Positions 1 through 10,758 of a stretch of DNA of 64,000 nt are shown one piece after another (positions within the stretch are counted from its first letter, which is position 1; every line of letters starts with the position of its first letter). The DNA comes from Elusimicrobiota bacterium (GTDB lineage Bacteria > Elusimicrobiota > Elusimicrobia > UBA1565 > UBA9628), in NCBI GenBank assembly GCA_026388095.1, contig JAPLKL010000078.1:1-64000 (forward strand), read 5' to 3'. Under the pieces are notes generated by a model. It did not search any database, was not told where the DNA came from, and saw only the letters and a program-made list of their open reading frames with translations. The position numbers were made by a program, and so were the translations under genes.

Positions 1-132
1 AAGAAGCAAAAAGAGAAAGGACCGGCCGATGAAGGCTCCCTTCTTCTCTTCAACGACAACGCCAACGGCAAGGAGAACGGACCCAGAAACTACAAAAGCC
101 CGTCAACGGCCTCCAGGCTCATCCTTGGATGA
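1..132 (+). CDS. C-terminal tail of an unidentified protein (5' end outside window)
   Basis: An open frame runs from the first base to TGA at 130-132 and encodes a 43-residue polar tail rich in Lys, Asn and Gly, ending in ...ASRLILG. I do not recognise the protein. The reason to treat it as coding is its end: the TGA overlaps an ATG at 129-131 in the four-base ATGA arrangement typical of translationally coupled genes, and that ATG is the natural start for the 2'-5' RNA ligase gene that follows. In some bacteria a cinA- or recA-type gene sits beside thpR, but nothing in these residues identifies either. Confidence 0.4.
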   Translation, partial: KKQKEKGPADEGSLLLFNDNANGKENGPRNYKSPSTASRLILG

Positions 133-669
133 GAAAATGCTCTCTTCATCGCGGTGCCCGCGGCCGACGACGTCCGGTGCGCCGCGGCGGCACTCATCGC
201 GGAACTGCGGCTCTCCGGCGCCGACTACAAATGGGTGGAGCCGGAGAACCTGCATCTCACCTTGCGGTTCTTCGGGGAGACCCCCCTGGACCGGATCCCT
301 GAGCTAGAGGCCCTTTTGCGCCGGGCCGCGCAGAGACCGCGGTTCGACATCTCTTTCGGCTCGGTGGGAGCCTTCAATTCATGGGATGATCCCAAGGTGG
401 TGTGGGTGGGGGTCGGCAGCGGCGCCGCGGAGCTCGGGGCTTTGGCCGAGGCCTTGGGGGCAGCCGAAGAAGGCCGGCCGTTCTCGGCGCATCTGACCAT
501 CGGACGCAGGCGCGGCAGGAGCGGCCATGAGCGGCTCAGGGCCGCGGCGCTCCGGGCGGGATTCCCGCAGATGCGTCAGGAGGTGGGCCGGGTCGCCCTC
601 TTCGAGAGCCGGCTGACGCCCCGGGGCCCGACCTATACGGTCCGCGCGGAAGCCCAAATCGGGATATGA
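129..669 (+). CDS. thpR: RNA 2',3'-cyclic phosphodiesterase (2'-5' RNA ligase family), apparent frameshift at the N-terminus
   Basis: The body of this gene is a 2H phosphoesterase. The two catalytic HxTx motifs are visible as HLTL (about residue 34 counted from the GTG at 154) and HLTI (about residue 112), and the total length of about 180 residues is normal for ThpR/LigT. The conserved N-terminal strand LFIAVP is encoded upstream of GTG 154, so GTG is not the real start. The ATG at 129 overlaps the preceding stop and would give MRNALFIAVP if one A were removed from the AAAA run at 134-137. The gene therefore looks interrupted by a +1 A, either a sequencing or assembly error or a real mutation. 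The enzyme opens 2',3'-cyclic phosphate ends of RNA. Family is confident; intactness is not. Confidence 0.75.
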
Positions 670-684
670 AACCGGGCGTAAAGG

Positions 685-722
685 TTGATAAAATACCGGT
701 GTGATGGTATGCTAGTATCATC
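685..722 (+). promoter_or_regulatory. Promoter of the Rrf2 gene with overlapping imperfect palindrome
   Basis: TTGATA (685-690), a 17-bp spacer and TATGCT (708-713) form a sigma-70-like promoter. Overlapping the -10 is an imperfect 20-bp dyad at 703-722 (GATGGTAT / GTATCATC) that could be an operator. Rrf2-family regulators commonly repress their own promoters, so autoregulation is the natural reading, but this is inference. Confidence 0.5.
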
Positions 723-745
723 AATCTACAACGGGAGAATGAATC

Positions 746-1141
746 ATGATGGGAATCCTTAACATCTCGGAGGGCTCCACGATCGGCCTGCATGCGGCGG
801 TGCACCTTTCGAAGGGGAACGGCGAGCCCATCACCACAAAGGAGGCTGCCGAGGCCATGAAGGTGTCGGCCGCTCATTTGTCCAAGATATTCCAACGCCT
901 GGCCAGATCCGGCATCGTCAGGGCGGTGCGCGGACCCAAGGGCGGCTATCTGCTCAGCCGCCCCCTCTCCGAGATCCGGCTCCGGGACGTGTTCGAGGCC
1001 ATCGAGGGCCCCATGAAGCTGAGCCGCTGCCTGCTGTCCCAGCCGCGCTGCGGCGTCGACGGCTGCATGCTCGGGGACATGATGGCGCAGATCAACAAGC
1101 AGGTGGTCGAGCATTTCGAGAGGCGGCTCTCCGAGCTCTGA
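746..1141 (+). CDS. Rrf2-family transcriptional regulator, likely Fe-S cluster sensor
   Basis: The 131-residue protein has the Rrf2 winged-helix layout: an N-terminal helix, a recognition helix around residues 38-52 (VSAAHLSKIFQRL) and the wing motif RGPKGGYLLSRP. Three cysteines follow in the pattern C-x6-C-x4-C near residues 93-105, matching the Fe-S ligand region of IscR/NsrR/RsrR-type members. A GGGAG ribosome-binding site lies 8 nt before ATG 746. The next genes are a ferredoxin-type protein and a hydroxylamine-oxidoreductase-like cytochrome, so an NsrR-like role in sensing NO, nitrite or redox stress is plausible. The sensed signal cannot be read from sequence. Confidence 0.88.
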   Translation: MMGILNISEGSTIGLHAAVHLSKGNGEPITTKEAAEAMKVSAAHLSKIFQRLARSGIVRAVRGPKGGYLLSRPLSEIRLRDVFEAIEGPMKLSRCLLSQPRCGVDGCMLGDMMAQINKQVVEHFERRLSEL

Positions 1142-1157
1142 GGCAAGCGGAAACCGG

Positions 1158-1202
1158 CTTGACCCAAGTCAAGGCGGATGCGGGTGATCTGCCGCATAAT
1201 AT
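1158..1202 (+). promoter_or_regulatory. CRP/FNR-type palindrome and -10 element upstream of the Fe-S gene
   Basis: CTTGAC-CCAA-GTCAAG (1158-1173) is a perfect dyad of the TTGAC-N4-GTCAA type bound by CRP/FNR-superfamily regulators such as ANR, DNR and HcpR. A -10 hexamer CATAAT occupies 1195-1200. If transcription starts near 1207, the dyad centre (1165.5) falls at -41.5, exactly the class II activator position. The start codon at 1212 would then have a leader of only about 5 nt, consistent with the lack of a visible Shine-Dalgarno sequence. Confidence 0.65.
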
Positions 1203-1211
1203 CCGCATACC

Positions 1212-1943
1212 ATGAAGCGCAAGATCATCCGCATAAACGAGTCGAAATGCGACGGCTGCGGCCTTTGCGCCTCGGCCTGCGCCGAAGGCGCCATCAAGAT
1301 CATCGACGGCAAGGCCAAGCTGGTCAGCGAGACGTACTGCGACGGCCTGGGCGCCTGCCTGGGCGAATGCCCGCAAGGGGCTCTGACCATCGAGGAGCGC
1401 GACGCCCTGATATTCGATGAAGAGGCCGTGCAGGAGCATATGAAGAAAGAACGACCCGCCGAGCATCCGCACGCCGCGCATCATGGAGGCTGTCCGTCCG
1501 CGAGGGCGATGGATTTTGGTTCGCCTAAGATTGAACCTTCAGGGCAGGTCCAGCCCGTCAAGTCCGCCTTGTCCCATTGGCCCGTGCAGCTCCACCTCAT
1601 CTCGCCGGCCGCTCCCTATTTCCAGAAGGCGGACGTGGTCTTGGCCGCGGACTGCGTGGCCTATGCCTTGGGCGGCTTCCACGAGACCTACCTCCAGGGC
1701 CGGCGCCTGAGCATCGCCTGCCCCAAGCTCGACTCGGACCAGGAGGAATACGTGGAGAAGGTCCGCTCCCTCATCGACGACGCCAAGATCAACACCCTCA
1801 CGGTCATGATCATGCAGGTGCCCTGCTGCTCGGGGCTGCTCGCCATGGCCAAGAAAGCGGCGGCGGGCGCCAAGCGCAAGGTCCCGCTCAAGGCCGTGGT
1901 GGTCGGCCTCAAGGGCGACGTCCTCTCCGAAGACTGGGTTTAG
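1212..1943 (+). CDS. Two-cluster 4Fe-4S ferredoxin-type protein
   Basis: The first 60 residues hold two cysteine motifs, CDGCGLCASAC and CDGLGACLGECP, which would bind two [4Fe-4S] clusters as in bacterial dicluster ferredoxins. A linker with HHGGCPSARAM leads to a C-terminal domain of about 130 residues with further cysteines (AADC, ACPK, VPCCSG). This architecture recurs in anaerobes and facultative bacteria as a '4Fe-4S binding protein' of unproven function. It sits under a CRP/FNR-type palindrome, follows an Rrf2 regulator and precedes an octaheme cytochrome by 45 bp. A role as electron carrier or redox partner in nitrogen-oxide detoxification is inferred from context only. Confidence 0.85.
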   Translation: MKRKIIRINESKCDGCGLCASACAEGAIKIIDGKAKLVSETYCDGLGACLGECPQGALTIEERDALIFDEEAVQEHMKKERPAEHPHAAHHGGCPSARAMDFGSPKIEPSGQVQPVKSALSHWPVQLHLISPAAPYFQKADVVLAADCVAYALGGFHETYLQGRRLSIACPKLDSDQEEYVEKVRSLIDDAKINTLTVMIMQVPCCSGLLAMAKKAAAGAKRKVPLKAVVVGLKGDVLSEDWV

Positions 1944-1970
1944 CGGCCGCCCCGAAGTAATGTATCATCA

Positions 1971-1986
1971 TTCCCCGAAGGGGGAA
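1971..1986 (+). promoter_or_regulatory. Hairpin overlapping the ribosome-binding site of the cytochrome gene
   Basis: TTCCCC (1971-1976) pairs with GGGGAA (1981-1986) across a GAAG loop. The right arm contains the purine-rich Shine-Dalgarno sequence just before ATG 1989. Flanking CATCA and TGATG can extend the stem with a small bulge, drawing in the start codon. This could modulate translation of the heme protein; it is a structural prediction by eye. Confidence 0.4.
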
Positions 1987-1988
1987 TT

Positions 1989-3515
1989 ATGATGCTGCGA
2001 GCCGCGCTTTTCGTCCTTGCCTTGTCTGTCCGGCCTGCCGCTGCCATGGCTGCCGAGCCGGACTGCGCAGGCTGCCACAAGCTCCACTCTCCGGCCCTGG
2101 TCATGGAATGGCAGCGCTCGAAACACGCCGGCGCCAGCGTGGGCTGCCTGCAATGCCACGGGGCCGAGGCCTCGGACGCGGGGGCCTGGAAGCACCACGG
2201 CGAGACCATCTCGGTCATCGTGACCCCGAAGACCTGCGCCCAATGCCACGCCGACGAGGCCGCGCAGTTCGCGCGCAGCCACCACGCCCGGGCCGGCGAG
2301 ATCCTGGCCAGCCTGGACAACGTGCTCGCGGAGAAGGCGGCGGGCATGCCCGGCAACAAGGCGGACGCGGTCAGCGGGTGTCTGCAGTGCCACGGCGGCG
2401 TGGTGAAGTTCATGAAGGATGAGAAGGGGGCGGCGCTCCGTTCCGGGCCGGAGGGCCGGCCGGTGATCGATCCGGCCACCTGGCCCAACAGCGGCATCGG
2501 CCGCTTCAACCCGGACGGGTCCAAGGGCTCGTGCAACGCCTGCCATTCCCGGCATTCCTTCGAGTCCAAGCTCGCCCGCAACCCCGAGAATTGCGGCAAG
2601 TGCCACATGGGGCCCGACCACCCGCAGATCGAGATCTACAACGAATCCAAGCACGGCATCGCCTTCCATGCCAACAAGGACAAGATGGCGCTGGACAAGG
2701 AGGGCGACTGGATCCTGGGCCGGGACTACTCGGCCGCCCCGACCTGCGCCACCTGCCACATCGCCGGGCATATGGGCCCGGACGGCAAGGTGGCGGGCAA
2801 CACGCACGACGTGGGCGAGCGCATCAGCTGGACCCTGCGGCCGGTGGTCAGCGTGAAGCAGAACCTGGTGGTGTTCAAGGACGGGTTCAAGGAGGACTAT
2901 CCGGAGACCCGCCCGGTCCCCAAGGTCGGGGAGAAGATCGAGACTGTCGAGAAGGCCGTGGTAGGCGAGCAGCCGGTCTCGCGCACGGTGACGCGCGAGG
3001 TGGCCCAGGTCATCACCTGGCAGAAGCGGCGCGAGGACATGAAGGCCGTGTGCCTGAACTGCCACGGCCGCCAGTTCGCCGACGGCTTCTATGAGCAGTT
3101 CGATTCGTTGGTCGCGCTCTACAACGACAAGTTCGGCAAGCCCGCCAAGGCCGTCATGGACGAGCTCCAAGCCGACGGGGTGCTCAGCGCCAAGGCCCCC
3201 TTGGAGCACGACGTGCAGTGGGATTTTTGGGAGCTTTGGCATCATGAGGGCCGCCGCGCCCGGCACGGAGCCAGCATGATGGGCCCGGACTACACCCATT
3301 GGCACGGCATGTACGAGGTGGCCAAGAACTTCTACCTGCGCTTCCTGCCGGCGGCGGTCAAGGCCGCCTCGGAGAAGAGTCCGGACCTCGGCCGCAAGTG
3401 GCAGGCCAAGCTCGACGCCCTGATGACCAAGGAAGAGCATGTCTGGCGCAAGGGCCTGACTCCGAAGGAGGCCGAACAGCTCCAGAAGGAGTACAAGGCC
3501 AGATACAACCAGTAG
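1989..3515 (+). CDS. Octaheme c-type cytochrome, hydroxylamine oxidoreductase (HAO) family
   Basis: The 508-residue protein has an N-terminal signal peptide (cleavage near AMA-AEP, residues 20-23) and exactly eight CxxCH heme sites: CAGCH (residue 26), CLQCH, CAQCH, CLQCH, CNACH, CGKCH, CATCH and CLNCH. Length, heme number and the late aromatic stretch MMGPDYTHWHGMY fit the periplasmic octaheme HAO family. Members oxidise hydroxylamine or, in heterotrophs, probably reduce nitrite, NO or hydroxylamine. I cannot tell from sequence alone whether the active-site heme keeps the cross-linking tyrosine that separates the oxidative from the reductive types. No membrane quinol-oxidising cytochrome partner is adjacent. 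An Rrf2 regulator and a ferredoxin lie upstream and an Fe-S flavoprotein lies 13 bp downstream. Confidence 0.88.
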   Translation: MMLRAALFVLALSVRPAAAMAAEPDCAGCHKLHSPALVMEWQRSKHAGASVGCLQCHGAEASDAGAWKHHGETISVIVTPKTCAQCHADEAAQFARSHHARAGEILASLDNVLAEKAAGMPGNKADAVSGCLQCHGGVVKFMKDEKGAALRSGPEGRPVIDPATWPNSGIGRFNPDGSKGSCNACHSRHSFESKLARNPENCGKCHMGPDHPQIEIYNESKHGIAFHANKDKMALDKEGDWILGRDYSAAPTCATCHIAGHMGPDGKVAGNTHDVGERISWTLRPVVSVKQNLVVFKDGFKEDYPETRPVPKVGEKIETVEKAVVGEQPVSRTVTREVAQVITWQKRREDMKAVCLNCHGRQFADGFYEQFDSLVALYNDKFGKPAKAVMDELQADGVLSAKAPLEHDVQWDFWELWHHEGRRARHGASMMGPDYTHWHGMYEVAKNFYLRFLPAAVKAASEKSPDLGRKWQAKLDALMTKEEHVWRKGLTPKEAEQLQKEYKARYNQ

Positions 3516-3528
3516 CACCGGAGGCTCC

Positions 3529-4185
3529 ATGAAAATCCTGCTGATCTCAGCCAGCCCGCGCAAGGCCCGCAGCCAGACCTGGGCTTTGGCCAAGCATGTG
3601 GTCAAAGGCCTCGGCCCGAAGGCGCGGGTCGAGACCGTGCATCTGCGCGACCTCAAGATCGGCTACTGCACTCACTGCGAAGCCTGCCACGTGACCTGCA
3701 TGCGCTGTCCCGTCAAGGACGACGTGCACGCCCTGCTGGGCAAGATGCTCGCCGCGGACGGCATCATCCTGGCGACTCCCAACTACATCAACCAGGTCAC
3801 CGCGGCTCTCAAAGCCGTCCTTGACCGCTCCAGCCACTTCATCCACTGCAAGCGGCTCATGGGCAAGTACCTCTGCGCGGTGGTCACCTCGGGCAGCGGC
3901 ACCCAGGACGGGCTCATCCTGGACTATCTCCGGCATTACGCGCACATCTGCGGCGCGCAGTTCTCAGGCGGCGTCACGGCCTGCGCCTACGCCATGGAGA
4001 AGAAGGCCGCCGAGGCCGTCCGGTTCGGAAAGAGGTTCTCCCAGGACATCTCCGGCCGCAAGAGGTATCCCGCCCAGCAGCGGGCCATCGAGGCCGCGAT
4101 GGCGCACTTCGGCAGGATCATCGCGCTGCGCAAGGACCATTGGCGCGGCGAGTACGCGTACTGGAAAGAGCAGGGCTGGCTCTAG
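3529..4185 (+). CDS. Iron-sulfur flavoprotein / NADPH-dependent FMN reductase family
   Basis: This 218-residue protein starts with the flavodoxin-like FMN-binding loop SASPRKARSQT (residues 7-17). A dense cysteine cluster (CTHCEACHVTCMRC, about residues 47-60) follows, as in the archaeal and bacterial iron-sulfur flavoproteins (Isf) that carry a compact [4Fe-4S] site. ATPNYINQV resembles the second FMN-contact loop. GGAGG lies 6 nt before ATG 3529. Located directly behind the octaheme cytochrome, it probably passes electrons between a soluble donor and an acceptor of the same stress pathway. The partner is not identifiable here. Confidence 0.8.
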   Translation: MKILLISASPRKARSQTWALAKHVVKGLGPKARVETVHLRDLKIGYCTHCEACHVTCMRCPVKDDVHALLGKMLAADGIILATPNYINQVTAALKAVLDRSSHFIHCKRLMGKYLCAVVTSGSGTQDGLILDYLRHYAHICGAQFSGGVTACAYAMEKKAAEAVRFGKRFSQDISGRKRYPAQQRAIEAAMAHFGRIIALRKDHWRGEYAYWKEQGWL

Positions 4186-4216
4186 GGCTGGCCAAGGCAT
4201 CTAGGACTTAGGGCCC

Positions 4217-5326
4217 ATGACGCGTCTGGGCCTATTTGGTAACCTGACAGCGATGGGCTTCTGGTCATTGCTGTGCGCGAGCCTGCTCCTGGCTCCGGCC
4301 TCGTCGGCCAACGACGTCGGCGAATCCGTGCGTTTCAGCGGACGCGCCGCGGCGCGCATGGAGGCCGTAGAGCCCTCGGGAGAAGGGCGGGTCCTCTTCG
4401 ACACCGGCGATAGTGACGCACCCGCCTTCCCGTATGACACCGTCCTTCTGCAGGGTATCATGCCGGACGGGGGCCTGCGCCTGGAAGTCGCGCTGCCCTC
4501 TTTGGCGGGGCTCTGGCATACGTGGACGCCGGTCGAGGTCAAGCGCTTCCCGACCGGGCGGTTCTGGGCGCGCTGCCGGTTCGCCGGCCCCAGCCGCCGG
4601 CCCCTGCGCCTGCGCGTCGTGGACGCGGGCGTCAAGACGGCGCACCTCTTCGAGCTCTACGACGCCGAGCTCTTCATTTCCGGGACCGGACCTGAAGCCG
4701 AGCCTCGGTCCCGGGAGACTCCGTCTGTGGTCGTGCCCTCAGCCGGGACGTACCGGTTCGTCCGGCGCGCGGATTGGGGAGCCCAGCCTCCCAAGGGCGA
4801 CTACACCGCGCACGCGCCCGGGCGCCTGACCATGCACCACACGGCCGGCCGCAAGCCGGCGACCTACGAGGAGGCCGCGGCGGAGATGCGCTTTATCCAG
4901 GATTTCCACATGAACGGGCGGGGCTGGCTGGACGTCGGCTATCACTTCATCATCTCTCCCACCGGCCACGTCTTCGAGGGCCGGCCCGAGGGCGTGGTCG
5001 GCGCGCATGTGCTCAACCACAACACGGGCAACCTCGGCGTATCCTTCATGGGGAACTATCATCCGCCGACATCGGATCAGCCCACGGCCGAGGCGCTCGA
5101 CGCTTTCCGGGCCTTGGGCAGGCGGCTGGTCGTCGACTACCAGATCCCGGGCGCGCAGATCCAGGCGCACCGGGACCTGGGCTCCACCGACTGCCCCGGA
5201 GACATCCTCTACGCCAAGCTGTCCGAGCTGCGGGCCCAGATCGTGGCCGAGGCCAAGCTGGGCACTCGCCGCCTGTCCAAGGGGGAGCTCCCAGTCGAGG
5301 CCTACCTGAAGTCCCTGCCCTGGTAG
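4217..5326 (+). CDS. N-acetylmuramoyl-L-alanine amidase, amidase_2 / PGRP type, secreted
   Basis: A signal peptide (GFWSLLCASLLLAPASSA) is followed by about 150 residues of unassigned beta-rich sequence. A peptidoglycan-recognition-type amidase domain then spans roughly residues 175-345. Zinc ligands are visible as the first His of HHTAG, the His of AHRDLG and the Cys of STDCPGD; the intervening YHFIISPTGHVFEGRP is characteristic. The enzyme cleaves the bond between MurNAc and L-Ala in peptidoglycan. ATG 4217 was kept as start, because the alternative ATG at 4253 leaves the signal peptide without a basic n-region. It is tail-to-tail with the barrel-fusion gene 3 bp downstream. Confidence 0.88.
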   Translation: MTRLGLFGNLTAMGFWSLLCASLLLAPASSANDVGESVRFSGRAAARMEAVEPSGEGRVLFDTGDSDAPAFPYDTVLLQGIMPDGGLRLEVALPSLAGLWHTWTPVEVKRFPTGRFWARCRFAGPSRRPLRLRVVDAGVKTAHLFELYDAELFISGTGPEAEPRSRETPSVVVPSAGTYRFVRRADWGAQPPKGDYTAHAPGRLTMHHTAGRKPATYEEAAAEMRFIQDFHMNGRGWLDVGYHFIISPTGHVFEGRPEGVVGAHVLNHNTGNLGVSFMGNYHPPTSDQPTAEALDAFRALGRRLVVDYQIPGAQIQAHRDLGSTDCPGDILYAKLSELRAQIVAEAKLGTRRLSKGELPVEAYLKSLPW

Positions 5327-5329
5327 CTC

Positions 5330-8133
5330 TTAGAACTTCTCATACTGCGGCTTCCAGACCCGCGAGAACCCTAACGAGACGCCGGTCATGGCGCTGTAGC
5401 CCCAGAGCGGCCGGGTCTTGAGGGCGAACGAGTAGAAATCGAGGAAGGGGGCTATGGTGAGGTGCTTGAAGATGGGGATGCGCAGCTTGAAGTTGACGTC
5501 GCTCTCCCAGCGCAGGTCCTGGGGCTGGTCGTGGTCGGTCAGGAAGAAGTAGTTGGCCCACGCCTCGCCTTCGAACTTCACGGGCCCGGGCCCGAAATCC
5601 CGGGCTAAGAGCGCGCGGGTGCGCAGACCGTACTGGGTGTGGACCGGGTCCACGGAATAGTCGCGCTTGATGTTGGCCGCCAGGCGCAGCGAGCGCACGA
5701 AAGCGCCGTCGTAGAACTCGACGCCCGGGTAGGCCGAGAAGATCTGACGGCGCCGCAGCGGCGGGGTGGCCTCGAGCTGGGTCTCGTAGTTGAAGGCCAG
5801 AGACGGGCCCCAGGAGCGGGCCAGCCACGGCGTCGGGATCGCTCCGAGGCGGCGGGTGCCGCTGGTCGTCAAGCTCAAGCGGTTGGCCGTGACGTTGGTG
5901 ATCGGCGGCTGATTGCGGGGCCGCAGGCTGCTGCGGGCGTAGTCGAGCTCCAAGGTGTTGCCCCATTTGTAGTCGCGCAGCAGGTAGTCGGCGTCGGTCC
6001 TGACTTCGCCCGCGATGAGGAGCTCGTTGCTGCCCTGGATGCGGGGGTTGGACACCGAGTTGAAAGCGTCGTCGCGCACGACCTGCGTGTTCTGCAGGTT
6101 GAGACTGACGTCCCGGAAGTCGATCCGCCAGAGCCCTTTTTCCCTGATAGGACGCCCCTCCATCCAGTCGCGGTAGCAGCCGGGCTGGCTGCCTTGGCGC
6201 TTGCGCAGGGCGGCCAGGACGATGTCCGCCATGCTCCGGTTCCCAGGGACCGGTTCCCGTTCCGCCGGCAGGCCCAGGATGTCGGCGAAGATCTGTGTGG
6301 TGGTGACCCGGTAGTGGTCGTTGGGCTCGACAGGCACGCCGTGCACGGTGGTCGTGCCGGCCGGGCCGAGGCCTCCTATCACGAAGGCGGGCTCGCCGCC
6401 GATGCCCTCGGCTCTTTCATTCCACGACCGGCTCTCGGCCATCAAGGCCTTGAGCTGGGAGCCCTTGAGGCTCAGTCGGACGGGCTGGTCGTCATAGCGC
6501 AGCCAGACTCGCAGCAGGCTCTCCTTGATCCCGGCATCGCTGGGGACGCCCCGCGGCCAAGCGCGCAGGAGCCCCGCCTCGGAGCCGGTCTCCTCGGCTA
6601 TAAGGTCCGCGGCCATGGTCCAGAACTCGCGGTCTCCGATCTCGCGGGCCTGCGCGGCGGGCGGGAAGATGTCGCGGGCGGCAGGGATGAGGGGAGGCTC
6701 CGTGGAGAAGGTGATGCCGAAGGACTCCGGCTCGAATTCGGAGAAGGAATCGGCGATGGGGACCGATTCGTCCAGGAGGATGGTGCGGCTGCGCAGGTGC
6801 ATGTCGCGCCCGCCCGGGCGGCGCTCGACGGAGACCTCGGCGATGTCGAGAGCCAGGGGATAATCGCGCAGCGTGGCGAGCGGAGGCTCGTATTCCTTGC
6901 GGCCCTTCTCGATGACGTCCATCTCGGATCCCTGCGTTCCCGTCGGCTCGCCGCCGCTCTCGGCCAGGATCAGGTCCACGCCGCGGGCCAACAGCCGAAG
7001 GTCCATGGAGACCTCCTTGGCGTGGGCCAGAAGCACGACCACGTCGGCCTGCTCCCGGAACTTGGGGAGGCGTTCCTCCAGGGCGGGCAAGGGGTCGCGG
7101 ACGGTGAGGTGGCCCAGTCCAGAGCGCGCCAGGTACCGGTTGGCATCGGGAGAGGTGATCGCGGTGATGGCGACCTTGAGCCCTCCCGCTTCGACCATGA
7201 CATGGTCGGGCAGGAAGCTGACCGTCGGGGCGCTGGAGTAGACCAGGTTGGCTGACAGGAGCTGGATGCCGTCCGGGTGGTCGCCGCGGTAGCGCGCCAG
7301 GTCGGCCCAGTTGAAGATCTCAGCCGAACCCACGGCTGAATAGGCCAGACCGAGCTTGCTCAAGGCATCCGTGAGCGCCGTGCCCTTGAGCTCGGCCAAA
7401 GGGTCGCCCAGGATGTCCTGATGAGAGACCCCGATGATGGGCGGGCCATGGCTGCGTTCGCGCTGAAGTGCCGTGGCCAGCCGGCCCAAGCCGCCGAAGC
7501 CCTTGCCGACCATGATGATGTAAGCGTCCTGCCCTTCCCAGCGCAGGCGGGCCAGCGCCGCGGCGGTGTTGTGCCAACGGGCGCCTTCGCCCTGGGACGG
7601 GTCGATCAGGGCCGTGACCAAGGAGTCGCCCGAGGGAGTCGTCGCCATGGAAAGCGCCAGGCTGCGGGTCGCGGGATGCACGCTCCACAGGGCCTCGAAA
7701 GAGGACGGGTCCTGTCCGGCCCGGAGCAGTCCGGCAACGAGGGCGGGGATGGGAGGCGAGATGATGGCCACGGCCGCCTCGGTCTCCAGGACCGCGGCCG
7801 GGGCTTGGTCCGGGACCGTCCCCAGTCCGTCGGGGATCCGGAAGCGGTAGTCGCTCCCGCTGTAGTAGCAGGGCAGGAACTCGATGTTGCGCAAAGTCCC
7901 GCTGGAGGGGAACTGCAGCAGGAGGCGGCGCAGGGGAGCTTCGAGGTCCTCCTGCGTGAAGTGGGGAAGGATGTTGTCGATGAGGGCGATGCGGACCGCG
8001 CCGGAGGAGAGGATTTGGGCGCGGGTCGGCACGGATAGGAAGAAGGAGACCAACAGCAACGGCGCTGTCCCCCAACGGAACAGCCGGCCCCCGCGGGGGG
8101 CCGGCTGGCTTCCGGCACCTGCGGTGCCGGAAG

Positions 8134-8137
<4 letters not shown>
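5330..8137 (-). CDS. Secreted 5'-nucleotidase-like protein with degenerate metal site fused to a C-terminal outer-membrane beta-barrel
   Basis: The 935-residue product has a hydrophobic signal segment (about residues 25-42). A region resembling the metallophosphatase / 5'-nucleotidase fold follows: [14 protein letters not shown] and [13 protein letters not shown] occupy the places where active UshA-type enzymes have an H-bearing loop and GGHxH. A nucleotidase C-terminal-like segment comes next ([28 protein letters not shown]). The last 250-300 residues alternate aromatic and polar residues and end in ...WKPQYEKF, an outer-membrane-barrel signature. Typical metal ligands are missing, so catalysis is doubtful. 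The TTG at 8137 overlaps the clpB stop; the true start is uncertain because the first 20 codons lie in a hairpin region. No family name can be given with confidence. Confidence 0.6.
8109..8133 (-). terminator. Strong hairpin just after clpB
   Basis: CTTCCGGCACC (8109-8119) and GGTGCCGGAAG (8123-8133) form an 11-bp perfect stem with a TGC loop, starting one base after the clpB stop on the minus strand. A second GC-only palindrome (AGCCGGCCCC / GGGGGCCGGCT type) follows directly. No T-run follows, so it could be a processing or attenuation structure rather than a classical intrinsic terminator. It overlaps the predicted start of the downstream gene. Confidence 0.45.
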
Positions 8138-10680
<2,543 letters not shown>

Positions 10681-10758
10681 GGCGGAACCACCTTCCGGGG
10701 TGTCGGAAAATATCCTACATCTTTGGCCTGGCGGGGCGCTCTGGCCCGGCTCGGGGGC

